Source: Weissella halotolerans DSM 20190
Lineage (GTDB): Bacteria > Bacillota > Bacilli > Lactobacillales > Lactobacillaceae
NCBI RefSeq assembly: GCF_000420365.1
Contig: NZ_ATUU01000001.1
Location: 1-64,000, forward strand
Direction: 5' to 3'
Length of the DNA stretch: 64,000 nt
The stretch's first letter is position 1. Each line of letters opens with the position of its first letter. The notes beneath the pieces are model-generated. The model did not search any database and was not told the DNA's origin. It saw nothing but the letters and a program-made list of their open reading frames with translations. Below are positions 18,027-27,404 of the stretch, piece after piece. Made by a program: the position numbers and the translations under genes.

Positions 18027-18330
18027 GTTGAATACTCCTCACAAGTTGTTTAAAGAATAACGTAAACGACGCCTTCGTTAGCAAACAAATTTTTTATGTC
18101 ACCTATAAAAGGCAGATAACCTTTATTGTACTGCATATAAATGGTCAAGGGCAATGCTGACTAGGCAGGTTGAACAGAAGATTAAGGTGGGCCTATTGGT
18201 TGCCATGGCAATCTGTGCTATATTAATAGGTAACAATGTTGAAGTTGGGCGCTAAGCCCGTGAAATGCAAAATCACCCTCGTAAACAAAGGTGGTTGCCT
18301 TGAATAAATTTAATAAGTAAGGAATGAACT
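18027..18330. other. divergent intergenic spacer before rnjB
   Basis: The 304 bases hold the minus-strand ribosome-binding site of the membrane protein gene near 18035, the rnjB promoter at 18196-18224 and a small GGGC/GCCC hairpin at 18247-18259 in the rnjB leader. No small gene, riboswitch class or repeat was recognised. Confidence 0.6.
18196..18224 (+). promoter_or_regulatory. promoter of rnjB
   Basis: TTGGTT, a 17-bp spacer ending in TGC, and TATATT (extended -10). It implies a leader of about 100 bases. Confidence 0.65.
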
Positions 18331-20163
18331 ATGAACAAAACAGTAAGTATTATGCCACTAGGTGGCATGCGTGAAAACGGCAAAAATATGTATACGGTCA
18401 CCGTTGGTGAGGATATCTACGTTTTAGATGCTGGTTTGAAGTATCCAGAGTCGGATATGCTAGGTGTTGACGTTGTGATTCCAGACTTCTCCTATTTAAT
18501 TGATCATGCTGACCATGTGCGGGGCATCTTTTTAACCCATGGGCATGCAGATGCTATTGGAGCCCTACCTTATTTGCTGAGTCAGTTGAATGCACCAGTA
18601 TTTGGGTCAGAATTAACGATTGAATTGGCTAAGTTAGCCATTCAAGATGATCCAACAAGCAAGGATTTTGATGATTACCACGTGATTAACGCTAATAGCT
18701 CGGTTGATATGGGGGATGTTGCGGTTTCATTCTTTAAAACAACCCATAGCATTCCCGAATCACTAGGAATTGTGTTAGAAACGCCAAGTGGACAGATTGT
18801 TTACACCGGTGATTTCAAGTTTGATACGACGGCCTTACCCTATTACCGGACTGATTTAGCCCGGCTCACGGAAATTGGCAGTCAAAAGGTGCTGGCTCTG
18901 TTAGCTGATGCGGCAGGTACAGCCAATGTGGCTCCAAATGACCATGAGCAAGATTTGTCAGCTTACATTCTAGAGAATTTTCGCGCACATAAGGCAGAAC
19001 GTATCGTGGTGGCTGCTACGGCTTCGAATATTCAGCGAATTCAACAAGTTATTAATGCAGCTTATCAAACGGGACGAAAAGTTGTGCTGTCTGGTAATGA
19101 CTTAGAAAAGATTGTACGTACAGCTTTGCGCCTAAAAAAGTTGCATTTACCCCTGCCTGAAAATGAATTGTTTGTATCACTTAAAAATATGAGCAAATTG
19201 GCGCCGGAGGAGACCGTTCTCCTTGAAACTGGTAAAATGGGTGAACCAATTCGTCATTTGCGCCGCATGGCTAATGGTGATGAACGGCATATCAAATTGG
19301 GAACAGGGGACTTTGTCCTAATTGCTACGACGCCGGCGGTGGCCATGGATGGTTTTGTTGCACGAACACGTGACATTCTAGCCCGTTCGGGCGCCACAGT
19401 TGCACAGATTTCAACTGATAAGCGATCATCTGGGCATGCAAGCCAGGATGATTTCCAGTTACTATTGAATTTAATCAAACCCGATAACGTGATTCCTGTG
19501 CAAGGAGAGTATCGAGTGCTAACGACGGCGGCTCAAGCGGCCTATGCGGTTGGTTATGATCATGAACATGTCTTTATTTTAAAGAACGGCGATCGCTTAA
19601 ATGATGATGGTCAGCAGTTGACCTTAGGTAACTCACTACAAGTAACTTCAACGATGATTGACGGTTCAGGTATCGGTGATATTGGGTCAATTGTGTTAAA
19701 TGATCGACGCATTTTGTCTGAGGATGGCGTCTTTATTACAGTAGTGACGATTGATCGTAAGAAGAAAAAGGTTATTGCTAAGCCAAAGTTGGATTCCCGT
19801 GGGTTTGTTTATGTCAAAGCGTCTCGTGATTTGATGCAGGAGGCTAGTGCCTTGGTTGAAAAGACGGTCACTGATGGCATTCAAAATACTAAGGAATTTG
19901 ATTGGTCTAAGTTAAAGAACGCGGTCCGTGATGCTCTCGGAAAGTTCTTGTACGAGCAAACACAACGGAAGCCCGTTATTTTACCCGTTATTATGGAGGC
20001 GAACCAAAATGGTCGCCGTCGTCGAACGAATGGGAATAAAGGGAACCATGAGGGACAACACAAGGCAGCTGCGAAAGTAGGGCAGGCAAAGAAACGCTCC
20101 CGTCGCTGCAAAAACCCTAATAAGCAGGCTAAGCAAACAGAGGCGGTAAAGCCAAAGGCATAA
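18331..20163 (+). CDS. rnjB: ribonuclease J2
   Basis: Metallo-beta-lactamase/beta-CASP ribonuclease of mRNA decay, usually working with RNase J1. The active-site motif, HxHxDH in active members, here reads HGHADA (His70 to Ala75), the degenerate form found in J2 of lactobacilli and streptococci. That, rather than its position, is the basis for calling J2. TGDFKFD and SSGHASQDD are the later metallo-lactamase and beta-CASP motifs. At 610 residues it exceeds the usual length of about 555 through a strongly basic C-terminal tail of some 50 residues after VIMEANQNG. It is probably monocistronic. Confidence 0.9.
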   Translation: MNKTVSIMPLGGMRENGKNMYTVTVGEDIYVLDAGLKYPESDMLGVDVVIPDFSYLIDHADHVRGIFLTHGHADAIGALPYLLSQLNAPVFGSELTIELAKLAIQDDPTSKDFDDYHVINANSSVDMGDVAVSFFKTTHSIPESLGIVLETPSGQIVYTGDFKFDTTALPYYRTDLARLTEIGSQKVLALLADAAGTANVAPNDHEQDLSAYILENFRAHKAERIVVAATASNIQRIQQVINAAYQTGRKVVLSGNDLEKIVRTALRLKKLHLPLPENELFVSLKNMSKLAPEETVLLETGKMGEPIRHLRRMANGDERHIKLGTGDFVLIATTPAVAMDGFVARTRDILARSGATVAQISTDKRSSGHASQDDFQLLLNLIKPDNVIPVQGEYRVLTTAAQAAYAVGYDHEHVFILKNGDRLNDDGQQLTLGNSLQVTSTMIDGSGIGDIGSIVLNDRRILSEDGVFITVVTIDRKKKKVIAKPKLDSRGFVYVKASRDLMQEASALVEKTVTDGIQNTKEFDWSKLKNAVRDALGKFLYEQTQRKPVILPVIMEANQNGRRRRTNGNKGNHEGQHKAAAKVGQAKKRSRRCKNPNKQAKQTEAVKPKA

Positions 20164-20169
20164 TGGGGC

Positions 20170-20214
20170 AAAGAGGTTGGTTATTGGCAAGGGCTAATAG
20201 CGACCTCTTTTTTT
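20170..20214 (+). terminator. terminator after rnjB
   Basis: AAAGAGGTTG and CGACCTCTTT pair around a 21-base loop, followed by T residues. Confidence 0.82.
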
Positions 20215-20276
20215 GAATACTAGGCGGGAACCTCTTACTTAAACATGCCCTATTTGATGATAGAAAGGACGAAACG

Positions 20277-21191
20277 ATGAAGGATGACCTGGCAAAGCTA
20301 TTAACAAGCGGGGAGTTGAACCAACAAGCAGGCGACCTACGTGCAGCAATTGAAGACTACAAAGCGGCCTATGCTTTAGAACAAACGCTGACAATCAACC
20401 ATCAACTAGTCGCCGCGTTAACGTTGGACCAGCAGTATCAACAAGCCTATCGTTACTTGCAAGAGGCATTACCATCCTACCTAGACCAAACGCAATGGTG
20501 GGCCTTAGTGTTAGAGGTGATGTTGAAGACTCATCATTTTATTGATGCTCGTCTGTTTATCAAGCACTTACCTATGACAGTTAATGCGCAGTATCGCCAA
20601 CAAATTGAGCGGGCAGAGACTGAGGCTATCAAGACAGAAGAAAAGCAGATTCAAAGCTTAACTAAAACGGTTTATCACCTAAGTGATGTTAGCCTCCCAG
20701 AACAAAAAAAAATATTGGCTCAGGCCCAGACTTTACCCTACGCATCCTATCTTTTTGTGAGTAAGTATATTTTGGTAGATCCCTTTGCCTTACCTATTAC
20801 GCGGGTTACTGTTTTAGATGAATTGCGCCAGTTAGGCGTAGAAGAAGTAGTGCCCTTTCAAACCGTGTTAGGCACACAGATTATGGTTCAGCCCAGTGAA
20901 TTGTTAGCGTTAAGTCAGGAACGCAATTACCAAGCGGTGCAAGGCTTGCTAACAGAAAGTGAACAAAATCTAGATCCAGGATTAGCGACTTTACTGCGGG
21001 GACAAGTTAATTTGATGCTGGTCTTGCTGTATCCTTGCCTAACAGAAGCAATTCAAGATCCTAAAAGTTGGGTTCAACAAGTCCAGGCGTTTTTATTGAC
21101 CGGTCACGAATTAGATCTTCCTGAATCAAAAGAGCAAATTAAGTGGCGAAAAGCAGCGTTAAACGCATTACAAGAACTACAAGACCAGTAA
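20277..21191 (+). CDS. TPR-repeat protein of unknown function
   Basis: A soluble 304-residue protein. The first 90 residues form tetratricopeptide-like helical pairs (AGDLRAAIEDYKAAYALE, then QQYQQAYRYLQEALP), and the rest is alpha-helical without a catalytic motif. Proteins of this kind are common upstream of tuf in lactobacilli. GAAAGGA precedes the ATG. It is a likely scaffold for protein contacts, but no partner can be named. Confidence 0.8.
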   Translation: MKDDLAKLLTSGELNQQAGDLRAAIEDYKAAYALEQTLTINHQLVAALTLDQQYQQAYRYLQEALPSYLDQTQWWALVLEVMLKTHHFIDARLFIKHLPMTVNAQYRQQIERAETEAIKTEEKQIQSLTKTVYHLSDVSLPEQKKILAQAQTLPYASYLFVSKYILVDPFALPITRVTVLDELRQLGVEEVVPFQTVLGTQIMVQPSELLALSQERNYQAVQGLLTESEQNLDPGLATLLRGQVNLMLVLLYPCLTEAIQDPKSWVQQVQAFLLTGHELDLPESKEQIKWRKAALNALQELQDQ

Positions 21192-21208
21192 ATACCTACC
21201 TAAAGCTA

Positions 21209-21237
21209 TTTACAAAACCCGGATGGTTGTATATAAT
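21209..21237 (+). promoter_or_regulatory. tuf promoter P1
   Basis: TTTACA, a 17-bp spacer and a perfect TATAAT, 140 bp before the tuf start. Confidence 0.78.
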
Positions 21238-21287
21238 AGTCACAGTTTCTCATGGGGCTTGTAACACAAATTATTCATGGTTTGTGG

Positions 21288-21316
21288 TTTTCATCCTGTG
21301 CAGAATGTTGTATAAT
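21288..21316 (+). promoter_or_regulatory. tuf promoter P2
   Basis: TTTTCA, a 17-bp spacer and a perfect TATAAT, 61 bp before the tuf start. A small hairpin (AAGTCAGT/ACTGACTT, 21333-21354) lies in the leader of both transcripts. Confidence 0.68.
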
Positions 21317-21376
21317 AATAAGCAAGCAAATAAAGTCAGTGCTAAAACTGACTTGCGAAATTAGGAGGATAAGCTT

Positions 21377-22564
21377 TTGGCTAAGGAAACTTATGAGCGC
21401 ACTAAGCCGCACGTAAATATTGGAACAATTGGTCACGTTGACCATGGTAAGACTACTTTGACTGCCGCTATCTCAAAGGTATTGGCTGATAAGGGATTGG
21501 CAAAGCAAGAAGACTTTGCCTCAATCGATGCTGCCCCTGAAGAGCGTGAGCGTGGTATCACGATCAACACTGCTCACATCGAGTATGAGACGGAAAACCG
21601 TCACTATGCCCACATCGATGCCCCAGGACACGCGGACTACGTTAAGAACATGATCACTGGTGCTGCCCAAATGGATGGTGCTATCTTGGTTGTTGCCGCA
21701 ACTGATGGTCCTATGCCACAAACACGTGAGCACATCTTGTTGGCTCGCCAAGTTGGTGTTGAGCACTTGGTTGTCTTCTTGAACAAGACTGATCTTGTTG
21801 ATGATGACGAGTTGGTTGACTTGGTTGAGATGGAAGTTCGTGAATTGTTGTCAGAGTACGATTTCCCTGGTGATGATATTCCTGTTATTCGCGGTTCAGC
21901 CTTGAAGGCTTTGGAAGGTGATCCAGAGCAAGTTAAGGTTATCGAAGAATTGATGGATACAGTAGATAGCTACATCCCAACTCCAGAGCGTGACACTGAC
22001 AAGCCATTCTTGATGCCTGTCGAAGATGTCTTCACTATCACTGGTCGTGGTACTGTTGCATCTGGTCGTGTTGACCGTGGAACAATCAACTTGAACGACG
22101 ATGTTGAAATCGTTGGTTTGAAGGATGATGTTAAGAAGACCGTTGTTACTGGTATTGAAATGTTCCACAAGTCAATGGAACAAGGTCAAGCTGGTGATAA
22201 CATCGGTGCTTTGCTACGTGGTGTTGACCGTTCAGAAATCGAGCGTGGTCAAGTTTTGGCTAAGCCAGGTTCAATCAAGACGCACAAGAAGTTCTTGGGT
22301 GAAGTTTATGTCTTGACCAAGGAAGAAGGAGGCCGTCACACGCCATTCTTCACAAACTACCGTCCACAATTCTACTTCCACACTACTGATGTTACTGGTG
22401 TCGTAGAATTGCCAGAAGGTGTTGAAATGGTTATGCCTGGTGATAACGTTACCTTTGACGTTGAATTGATTGCACCAGTTGCCCTTGAAAAGGGATTGAA
22501 GTTTACTGTTCGTGAAGGTGGCCGTACTGTCGGTGCCGGAACTGTTTCAGAAGTCTTGGACTAA
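21377..22564 (+). CDS. tuf: elongation factor Tu
   Basis: GTPase that delivers aminoacyl-tRNA to the ribosome. The 395 residues carry GHVDHGKT (P-loop), the switch I region [14 protein letters not shown] and NKTD, then the two beta-barrel domains. The start codon is TTG: the universally conserved N-terminus ([16 protein letters not shown]) begins exactly there, AGGAGG lies eight bases upstream, and no in-frame ATG is near. Codon use is extremely biased, as for very abundant proteins. Two promoters and a strong terminator make it a single-gene unit. Confidence 0.98.
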   Translation: MAKETYERTKPHVNIGTIGHVDHGKTTLTAAISKVLADKGLAKQEDFASIDAAPEERERGITINTAHIEYETENRHYAHIDAPGHADYVKNMITGAAQMDGAILVVAATDGPMPQTREHILLARQVGVEHLVVFLNKTDLVDDDELVDLVEMEVRELLSEYDFPGDDIPVIRGSALKALEGDPEQVKVIEELMDTVDSYIPTPERDTDKPFLMPVEDVFTITGRGTVASGRVDRGTINLNDDVEIVGLKDDVKKTVVTGIEMFHKSMEQGQAGDNIGALLRGVDRSEIERGQVLAKPGSIKTHKKFLGEVYVLTKEEGGRHTPFFTNYRPQFYFHTTDVTGVVELPEGVEMVMPGDNVTFDVELIAPVALEKGLKFTVREGGRTVGAGTVSEVLD

Positions 22565-22600
22565 ACTGAATAGCAGTAAAGTGCATAACAAATGACTACA

Positions 22601-22632
22601 AAAACGACGTTGCGTAAGTGACGTCGTTTTTT
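22601..22632 (+). terminator. terminator after tuf
   Basis: A perfect 10-bp inverted repeat AAAACGACGT/ACGTCGTTTT followed by more T residues. Confidence 0.92.
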
Positions 22633-22671
22633 GTTTAATAACGATGTTAATTAGCATAAGGAATGGTAATG

Positions 22672-23109
22672 ATGAAAATTTATTTAGCAGCTCCATTTTT
22701 TAGTCCTGAGCAAATTGATCGACTTGAACGCGTTGAAGAAGCGTTGGCAAAAAATCCAACTGTAACGCAAGTTTATTCACCGCGTCAGCATCAAGAAAGC
22801 CAAGCAGAACAATTTACACCTGCCTGGGCCGCTGAAATTTTTAAACGCGACGTCGGACAGGTATTGGATGCAGATGCATTAGTTGTCGTTGCTGACTTTC
22901 ATGATAATGATGCCGATTCCGGGACAGCTTTTGAGCAGGGTTTAGCGTGGGCAACAAAAAAGCCAATCGTCTTGTTTGAAGAGACGGATTATCCAACTAA
23001 CTTAATGTTGACTGAGTCGCTAACTGCCTTTATGAAGACAAGTGATGCCTTGATGAACTATGATTTTAGTCAGTGTCCGGCTTTGCCTTACGATGGGAAG
23101 ATCATGTAG
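22672..23109 (+). CDS. nucleoside 2-deoxyribosyltransferase
   Basis: Moves 2-deoxyribose between purine and pyrimidine bases in nucleoside salvage, an activity typical of lactobacilli. The 145-residue product starts MKIYLAAPFF, has VVVADF and DSGTAFEQGLAWA with the likely catalytic Glu, and ends with NLMLTES. Three in-frame ATGs exist (22663, 22669, 22672). AAGGA at 22658-22662 overlaps nothing only for the last two, and 22672 gives the family's standard N-terminus. Single gene between the tuf terminator and the tig promoter. Confidence 0.88.
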   Translation: MKIYLAAPFFSPEQIDRLERVEEALAKNPTVTQVYSPRQHQESQAEQFTPAWAAEIFKRDVGQVLDADALVVVADFHDNDADSGTAFEQGLAWATKKPIVLFEETDYPTNLMLTESLTAFMKTSDALMNYDFSQCPALPYDGKIM

Positions 23110-23129
23110 GTTAATTAAGTTGGATGACT

Positions 23130-23157
23130 TTGAAATGTTAGTTAGGTCTGGTATACT
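23130..23157 (+). promoter_or_regulatory. promoter of tig
   Basis: TTGAAA, a 16-bp spacer and TATACT with an upstream TGG (extended -10). Confidence 0.7.
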
Positions 23158-23221
23158 AAACGGGTATGTACTAGTGTAGGTACACCGTGAGAGATATAGA
23201 ATATGATGTGGAGGAACAATC

Positions 23222-24511
23222 ATGACAAATGCAGTATTCACTAAGGGTGAAGGCAACCAAGGAACGTTAACTTTTGACGTTCCAGTTGCAGTTTACCAAA
23301 AAGGGATTGATCAAGCTTTTGATGAGGTAAAGAAAGACGTTACCGCACCAGGTTTCCGTAAGGGTAAGATGCCTAAGCAAATCTTTATGCAGATGTATGG
23401 TGAAGAATCACTTTACAATGATGGTTTAAACAAGGTTTTGCCAGAAGTCTTTGATGATGCCTTGGCTCAAACTGGTGTTCAAATGGTTGGTCAACCAAAT
23501 ATTTCCGTTGTATCAATGGAAAAGGGTAAGGATTGGAAGTTATCAGCTGAAATTGAAATTGCGCCTGAAATTGAATTAGGTCAATACAAGGGCATTGAAG
23601 TTCCAGCTGCTGATACAACAGTTACTGATGAAGAAGTCGATGCTGAATTGGCCCGCTTACAAAAAGAGCAAGCCGAATTGGTCTTAGTTGATCGCCCTGC
23701 TGAAGATGGTGATACGGTAGTGATTGACTTTGACGGTTCAGTCGATGGTGATCACTTTGATGGTGGTAAGGCTGAGAATTATAGCCTAGAATTAGGATCA
23801 GGTTCATTTATTCCTGGCTTTGAAGAGCAATTAATTGGGGCTAAGGCTGATGACCAGGTTGACGTTAAAGTTACCTTCCCAGAAAATTATCAGGCTAAGG
23901 ATTTAGCTGGTAAGGAAGCCTTGTTTGAAGTAACGGTCCATGAAGTAAAGGCTAAGGAAGTCCCTGCACTTGACGATGAATTTGCTAAGGACGTTGATGA
24001 AAACGTTGATTCATTAACCGAATTAAAGACTAAGTTGCGTGACCAAATGCAGGATAAGAAGGATGAAGAGGCTAAGGCCGCCAAGGAAGACAACGCCGTT
24101 AATGGGGCTGTAGATAATGCGAAGATTGTTGGTGATAAGCTTCCTGAAGCCATGATTAAAGAAGACGTTGATCGTCAATTGAATCAATTCTTTGCTTCTA
24201 TTCAACAACAGGGTATTACACCTGATTTGTACTTCCAAATCACAGGTCAAAATGCTGAAGGATTGCGTCAACAATATGCTGAAGGTGCTGACCGACGGGT
24301 TAAGACTGGTTTAGTTTTGGACGCTATTGCTAAGGCTGAAGACATTCAACCAAGTGAGCAAGAGATTGCTAAGGAAGTTAAGGCATTGGCTGAGCAATAC
24401 AACATGGAAGAAGATGCGGTACGTAATGCATTGACTGACGACATGTTGGCCCATGACATTGCAGTTAAGCAAGTGGTTGACTTAATTGTTGATTCCGCCA
24501 TTGTTAAATAA
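23222..24511 (+). CDS. tig: trigger factor
   Basis: Ribosome-bound chaperone and prolyl isomerase. The 429 residues include the ribosome-docking motif GFRKGKMPK (about 42-50), a central FKBP-type PPIase domain (GDTVVIDFDGSVDG, with FIPGFEEQLIGAK) and the helical C-terminal arms. GTGGAGG precedes the ATG. It has its own promoter and terminator, and clpX follows, an order widely conserved in Firmicutes. Confidence 0.96.
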   Translation: MTNAVFTKGEGNQGTLTFDVPVAVYQKGIDQAFDEVKKDVTAPGFRKGKMPKQIFMQMYGEESLYNDGLNKVLPEVFDDALAQTGVQMVGQPNISVVSMEKGKDWKLSAEIEIAPEIELGQYKGIEVPAADTTVTDEEVDAELARLQKEQAELVLVDRPAEDGDTVVIDFDGSVDGDHFDGGKAENYSLELGSGSFIPGFEEQLIGAKADDQVDVKVTFPENYQAKDLAGKEALFEVTVHEVKAKEVPALDDEFAKDVDENVDSLTELKTKLRDQMQDKKDEEAKAAKEDNAVNGAVDNAKIVGDKLPEAMIKEDVDRQLNQFFASIQQQGITPDLYFQITGQNAEGLRQQYAEGADRRVKTGLVLDAIAKAEDIQPSEQEIAKEVKALAEQYNMEEDAVRNALTDDMLAHDIAVKQVVDLIVDSAIVK

Positions 24512-24546
24512 GTTCAGTTATAACTAGACTAACAAGTCTGGTGGTT

Positions 24547-24578
24547 AACCCCGAAAGTTTATAAACTTTCGGGGTTTT
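24547..24578 (+). terminator. terminator after tig
   Basis: A perfect 14-bp stem AACCCCGAAAGTTT and its complement with a two-base loop, followed by TT and CTT. Confidence 0.92.
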
Positions 24579-24619
24579 CTTATGTACCTTGACTTGCATT
24601 TTAATTCTTAGCAGAGGTC

Positions 24620-24628
24620 TGCTATAAT
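24620..24628 (+). promoter_or_regulatory. extended -10 promoter of clpX
   Basis: TGCTATAAT, an extended -10 with a perfect TATAAT. No -35 at standard spacing. It lies 48 bp before the GTG start of clpX. Confidence 0.6.
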
Positions 24629-24676
24629 AGGTGTTATTATTATTTAGCGTTATCTATAAAAACAGGAGGTGGAAGC

Positions 24677-25924
24677 GTGTTTAATTCTACCGATAATACG
24701 GAAGGAAAGGCTTATTGCTCATTTTGTGGTAAGTCCTCAGACGAAGTTAAAAAGTTAATTGCCGGACCGGGTGTGTATATTTGTAATGAATGTGTTGCCC
24801 TGGCCCAGGATATTATCAATGAAGATTTAGAACAAGACGCTCTTGATCGGACTTTACAGTTAAAGACGCCACAAGAAATTGTGGATACACTGAATCAGTA
24901 TGTCATTGGTCAAGATGAGGCAGAACGGACATTAGCGGTAGCCGTCTATAATCACTATAAACGGGTTAATGCAATGTTAACGCATACGGTGGAGACGGAT
25001 GGGGTCGAGTTACAAAAGTCCAATATTGCGATGATTGGTCCTACTGGCTCTGGTAAGACCTATATTGCCCAAAGCTTAGCAAAGATTTTGAACGTACCCT
25101 TTGCAATTGCTGATGCCACGACCCTGACAGAAGCAGGCTACGTGGGAGAAGATGTGGAGAACATCTTGCTGAAACTCTTGCAGGCTGCTGATTATGATGT
25201 TGAACGGGCCCAGATGGGGATTATTTATATCGACGAAATCGATAAAATCGCTAAAAAGGCTGAGAACGTGTCTATTACCCGTGATGTGTCGGGTGAAGGT
25301 GTTCAGCAGGCCTTGTTGAAGATGTTGGAAGGAACGATTGCAAATGTACCGCCTCAAGGAGGCCGTAAGCACCCAAATCAACAGTTTATTCAAGTTGATA
25401 CGACGAATATTTTGTTTATTGTTGGTGGTGCTTTTGCGGGGATTGAGTCCATTGTTAAGGAACGGCTAGGGGCTAAGGTGATTGGTTTTGGCACTGATTC
25501 TAAGCGGGATACGCAACATTTAAGTGATCAGTCCATTATGAAACATGTTCTGCCAGAAGATTTAATGAGTTTTGGTCTGATACCAGAATTTATCGGCCGC
25601 TTGCCTATTTTAACGGCACTTGACCAGCTTACCGAAGCTGATTTAGTTCGAATTTTGACTGAACCTAAAAACGCCTTAGTTAAACAGTACCAAGAGTTAT
25701 TAAAACTCGATGGGGTTGATTTGACCTTCACGCCAGCTGCCTTACAAGCAATGGCTCATTTGGCAATTGAACGAGAAACCGGCGCACGGGGACTTCGTTC
25801 AATTATTGAAGAAGTCATGCGGGATATTATGTTTGACCTGCCTTCACAGTCAGATGTTAAAAAAGTGATCATCAATGCTGAGACAGTAAACGAACATGCT
25901 GAACCAGAGTTGATTCGCGCTTAA
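24677..25924 (+). CDS. clpX: ClpX, ATPase subunit of the ClpXP protease
   Basis: AAA+ unfoldase that feeds substrates to ClpP. The 415 residues begin with the four-cysteine zinc-binding domain (Cys14, Cys17, Cys36, Cys39), then Walker A GPTGSGKT (121-128), Walker [11 protein letters not shown], the IGF loop VIGFG for ClpP docking and the sensor-2 region ETGARGLRS. The start is GTG with AGGAGGT upstream. It is followed 19 bp later by engB, the usual tig-clpX-engB order. Confidence 0.97.
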   Translation: MFNSTDNTEGKAYCSFCGKSSDEVKKLIAGPGVYICNECVALAQDIINEDLEQDALDRTLQLKTPQEIVDTLNQYVIGQDEAERTLAVAVYNHYKRVNAMLTHTVETDGVELQKSNIAMIGPTGSGKTYIAQSLAKILNVPFAIADATTLTEAGYVGEDVENILLKLLQAADYDVERAQMGIIYIDEIDKIAKKAENVSITRDVSGEGVQQALLKMLEGTIANVPPQGGRKHPNQQFIQVDTTNILFIVGGAFAGIESIVKERLGAKVIGFGTDSKRDTQHLSDQSIMKHVLPEDLMSFGLIPEFIGRLPILTALDQLTEADLVRILTEPKNALVKQYQELLKLDGVDLTFTPAALQAMAHLAIERETGARGLRSIIEEVMRDIMFDLPSQSDVKKVIINAETVNEHAEPELIRA

Positions 25925-25943
25925 TTTAAAGGGGGATAACCGA

Positions 25944-26546
25944 ATGGATGTCCATAATGTAGCCTTAACTATTTCCGCTGTGCGGCCAGCTCAATATCCT
26001 AGTGATGCCTTACCCGAAATTGCACTGGTGGGGCGCTCTAATGTGGGTAAATCGTCGTTGACTAATACCTTAATTCAGCGTAAGGCTTATGCTAGAACGT
26101 CAGCCCAGCCAGGAAAGACACAGACGTTAAACTTTTATAAAGTAGAGGATGCTTTGTACTTTGTTGATGTTCCTGGGTATGGCTATGCTAAGGTTTCACA
26201 ACGAGAACGTGAAAAATGGGGACAGATGATTGAAACTTATCTCACCCAGCGAGAAACCTTACGGGGAGTTATTCAATTGGTTGATGCACGTCATGCGCCT
26301 TCTGAAGATGATATAACCATGTACAATTGGTTACAGTACTTTGATATTCCGGTCTTAGTGGTGGCCACCAAAGCAGATAAGATTGCGCGTGGTAAGTGGA
26401 ACCAAGCAGAAGCGCTAATTAAGCGTGAGCTTGAATTTAATCCAGGTAGTTCAAGCTTTTCAATGTTTTCATCAATGACCAAGGCTGGCAAGGACCAGGT
26501 TTGGCAGTGGATAGAAGCACACATTGGTGCAAAAACGGAACAATAG
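25944..26546 (+). CDS. engB: ribosome biogenesis GTPase YsxC/EngB
   Basis: Essential GTPase for 50S subunit assembly. The 200 residues contain GRSNVGKSS (G1), the G2 region [19 protein letters not shown] (G3) and TKADK (G4). A GGGGG ribosome-binding site and 19-bp spacing place it in the clpX operon. A terminator follows. Confidence 0.96.
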   Translation: MDVHNVALTISAVRPAQYPSDALPEIALVGRSNVGKSSLTNTLIQRKAYARTSAQPGKTQTLNFYKVEDALYFVDVPGYGYAKVSQREREKWGQMIETYLTQRETLRGVIQLVDARHAPSEDDITMYNWLQYFDIPVLVVATKADKIARGKWNQAEALIKRELEFNPGSSSFSMFSSMTKAGKDQVWQWIEAHIGAKTEQ

Positions 26547-26554
26547 AACGGTTG

Positions 26555-26584
26555 AGCACCTAAGAATTTTTCTTGGGTGCTTTT
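26555..26584 (+). terminator. terminator after clpX-engB
   Basis: AGCACCTAAGAA and TTCTTGGGTGCT pair (one GU) around a short T loop, followed by TTTT. Confidence 0.88.
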
Positions 26585-26603
26585 ATTGAAAGGGACGCAT
26601 AAA

Positions 26604-26831
26604 ATGAAAAAAAATAGATTTCAAGGGACGTTGCTTGGCCAATCTGTCGTTGTGACGTCAACGAAAGATCAGGCCCATATGGAAGCAGTTTTTGACTTAG
26701 CTAATCAACAAGTAGCAGACTTACAAAAGCTAGATCCTCATTTAACTGATCAACAATGTCTAATGTTGCTGGCAATTAACGCTTTGTCAGACCAACTAAC
26801 AATGCAAATCAAACAGGATAAAGGAGTTTAA
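26604..26831 (+). CDS. zapA: ZapA-like cell division protein
   Basis: Small protein that binds and bundles FtsZ. The 75 residues have the beta-strand opening KNRFQGTLLGQSVVV, then helices with FDLANQQVADLQ and LLAINALSDQL, matching ZapA. The ATG at 26604 is preferred over GTG 26577, which lies within the terminator; AAAGGG sits nine bases before the ATG. zapA-cvpA-mutS2 is a conserved Firmicute order that supports the call. Confidence 0.85.
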   Translation: MKKNRFQGTLLGQSVVVTSTKDQAHMEAVFDLANQQVADLQKLDPHLTDQQCLMLLAINALSDQLTMQIKQDKGV

Positions 26832-26838
26832 AAGCTAG

Positions 26839-27384
26839 ATGAATAGCTTATCAGTGATTATTGTAGGGTGTTTGCTGGCGGCCTTATACCATGGCTATCA
26901 GATTGGTTTCGTGCGGAGCCTAATTCGGCTAGTTGGACGGTTGGCTGTTTTTATGTTAGCGACTGTCTTTGCTCGGCCCTTGGGTGTTTGGCTTGCGCAA
27001 CATGTTATCGGTGAGGTGACAACCAAGTGGGTTCCCTCAGGGACATCGACCTGGTTAGATGGTCACTGGGGCCAGTTTTTTGCGACTGGGATTGTCTTTT
27101 CAGTAGTAGTCGCCTTAGGTCTGGCCATTGTGCGTTCACTTGAACGTTCCATGCGCTTTATCAACCGTATTCCCCTCTTAGGGCTCGTTAATCGCTTAGC
27201 TGGGGTCTTCGTTTACGGGCTTTTAGTTTATATCGAACTCTTTTTAGTTTTGTTTATTACTCAGGCTTTGCCGATCCCCTGGTATCATCAGGCATTAGTT
27301 TCATCTAATTTGGCGCAATGGATGCTTGATCAAACCCCCTATTTATCACAGCAACTTTATCAGTACTGGCTCTTACAACATTAA
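26839..27384 (+). CDS. cvpA: CvpA family membrane protein
   Basis: Membrane protein of 181 residues with four to five hydrophobic helices. Its opening (helix 1, then YQIGFVRSLIRLVG) and RSMRFINRIPLLGLVNRLAGV match the CvpA/colicin V production family, whose molecular role is unclear. It begins seven bases after zapA. Confidence 0.88.
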   Translation: MNSLSVIIVGCLLAALYHGYQIGFVRSLIRLVGRLAVFMLATVFARPLGVWLAQHVIGEVTTKWVPSGTSTWLDGHWGQFFATGIVFSVVVALGLAIVRSLERSMRFINRIPLLGLVNRLAGVFVYGLLVYIELFLVLFITQALPIPWYHQALVSSNLAQWMLDQTPYLSQQLYQYWLLQH

Positions 27385-27404
27385 GAGAAAGGTAATGAGA
27401 AACG

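Noticed and set aside
24023-24274. Minus-strand frames inside tig and other repeat-like Lys/Glu-rich segments
   Set aside because: Codon-bias shadows of highly expressed genes; no start signals or family motifs.
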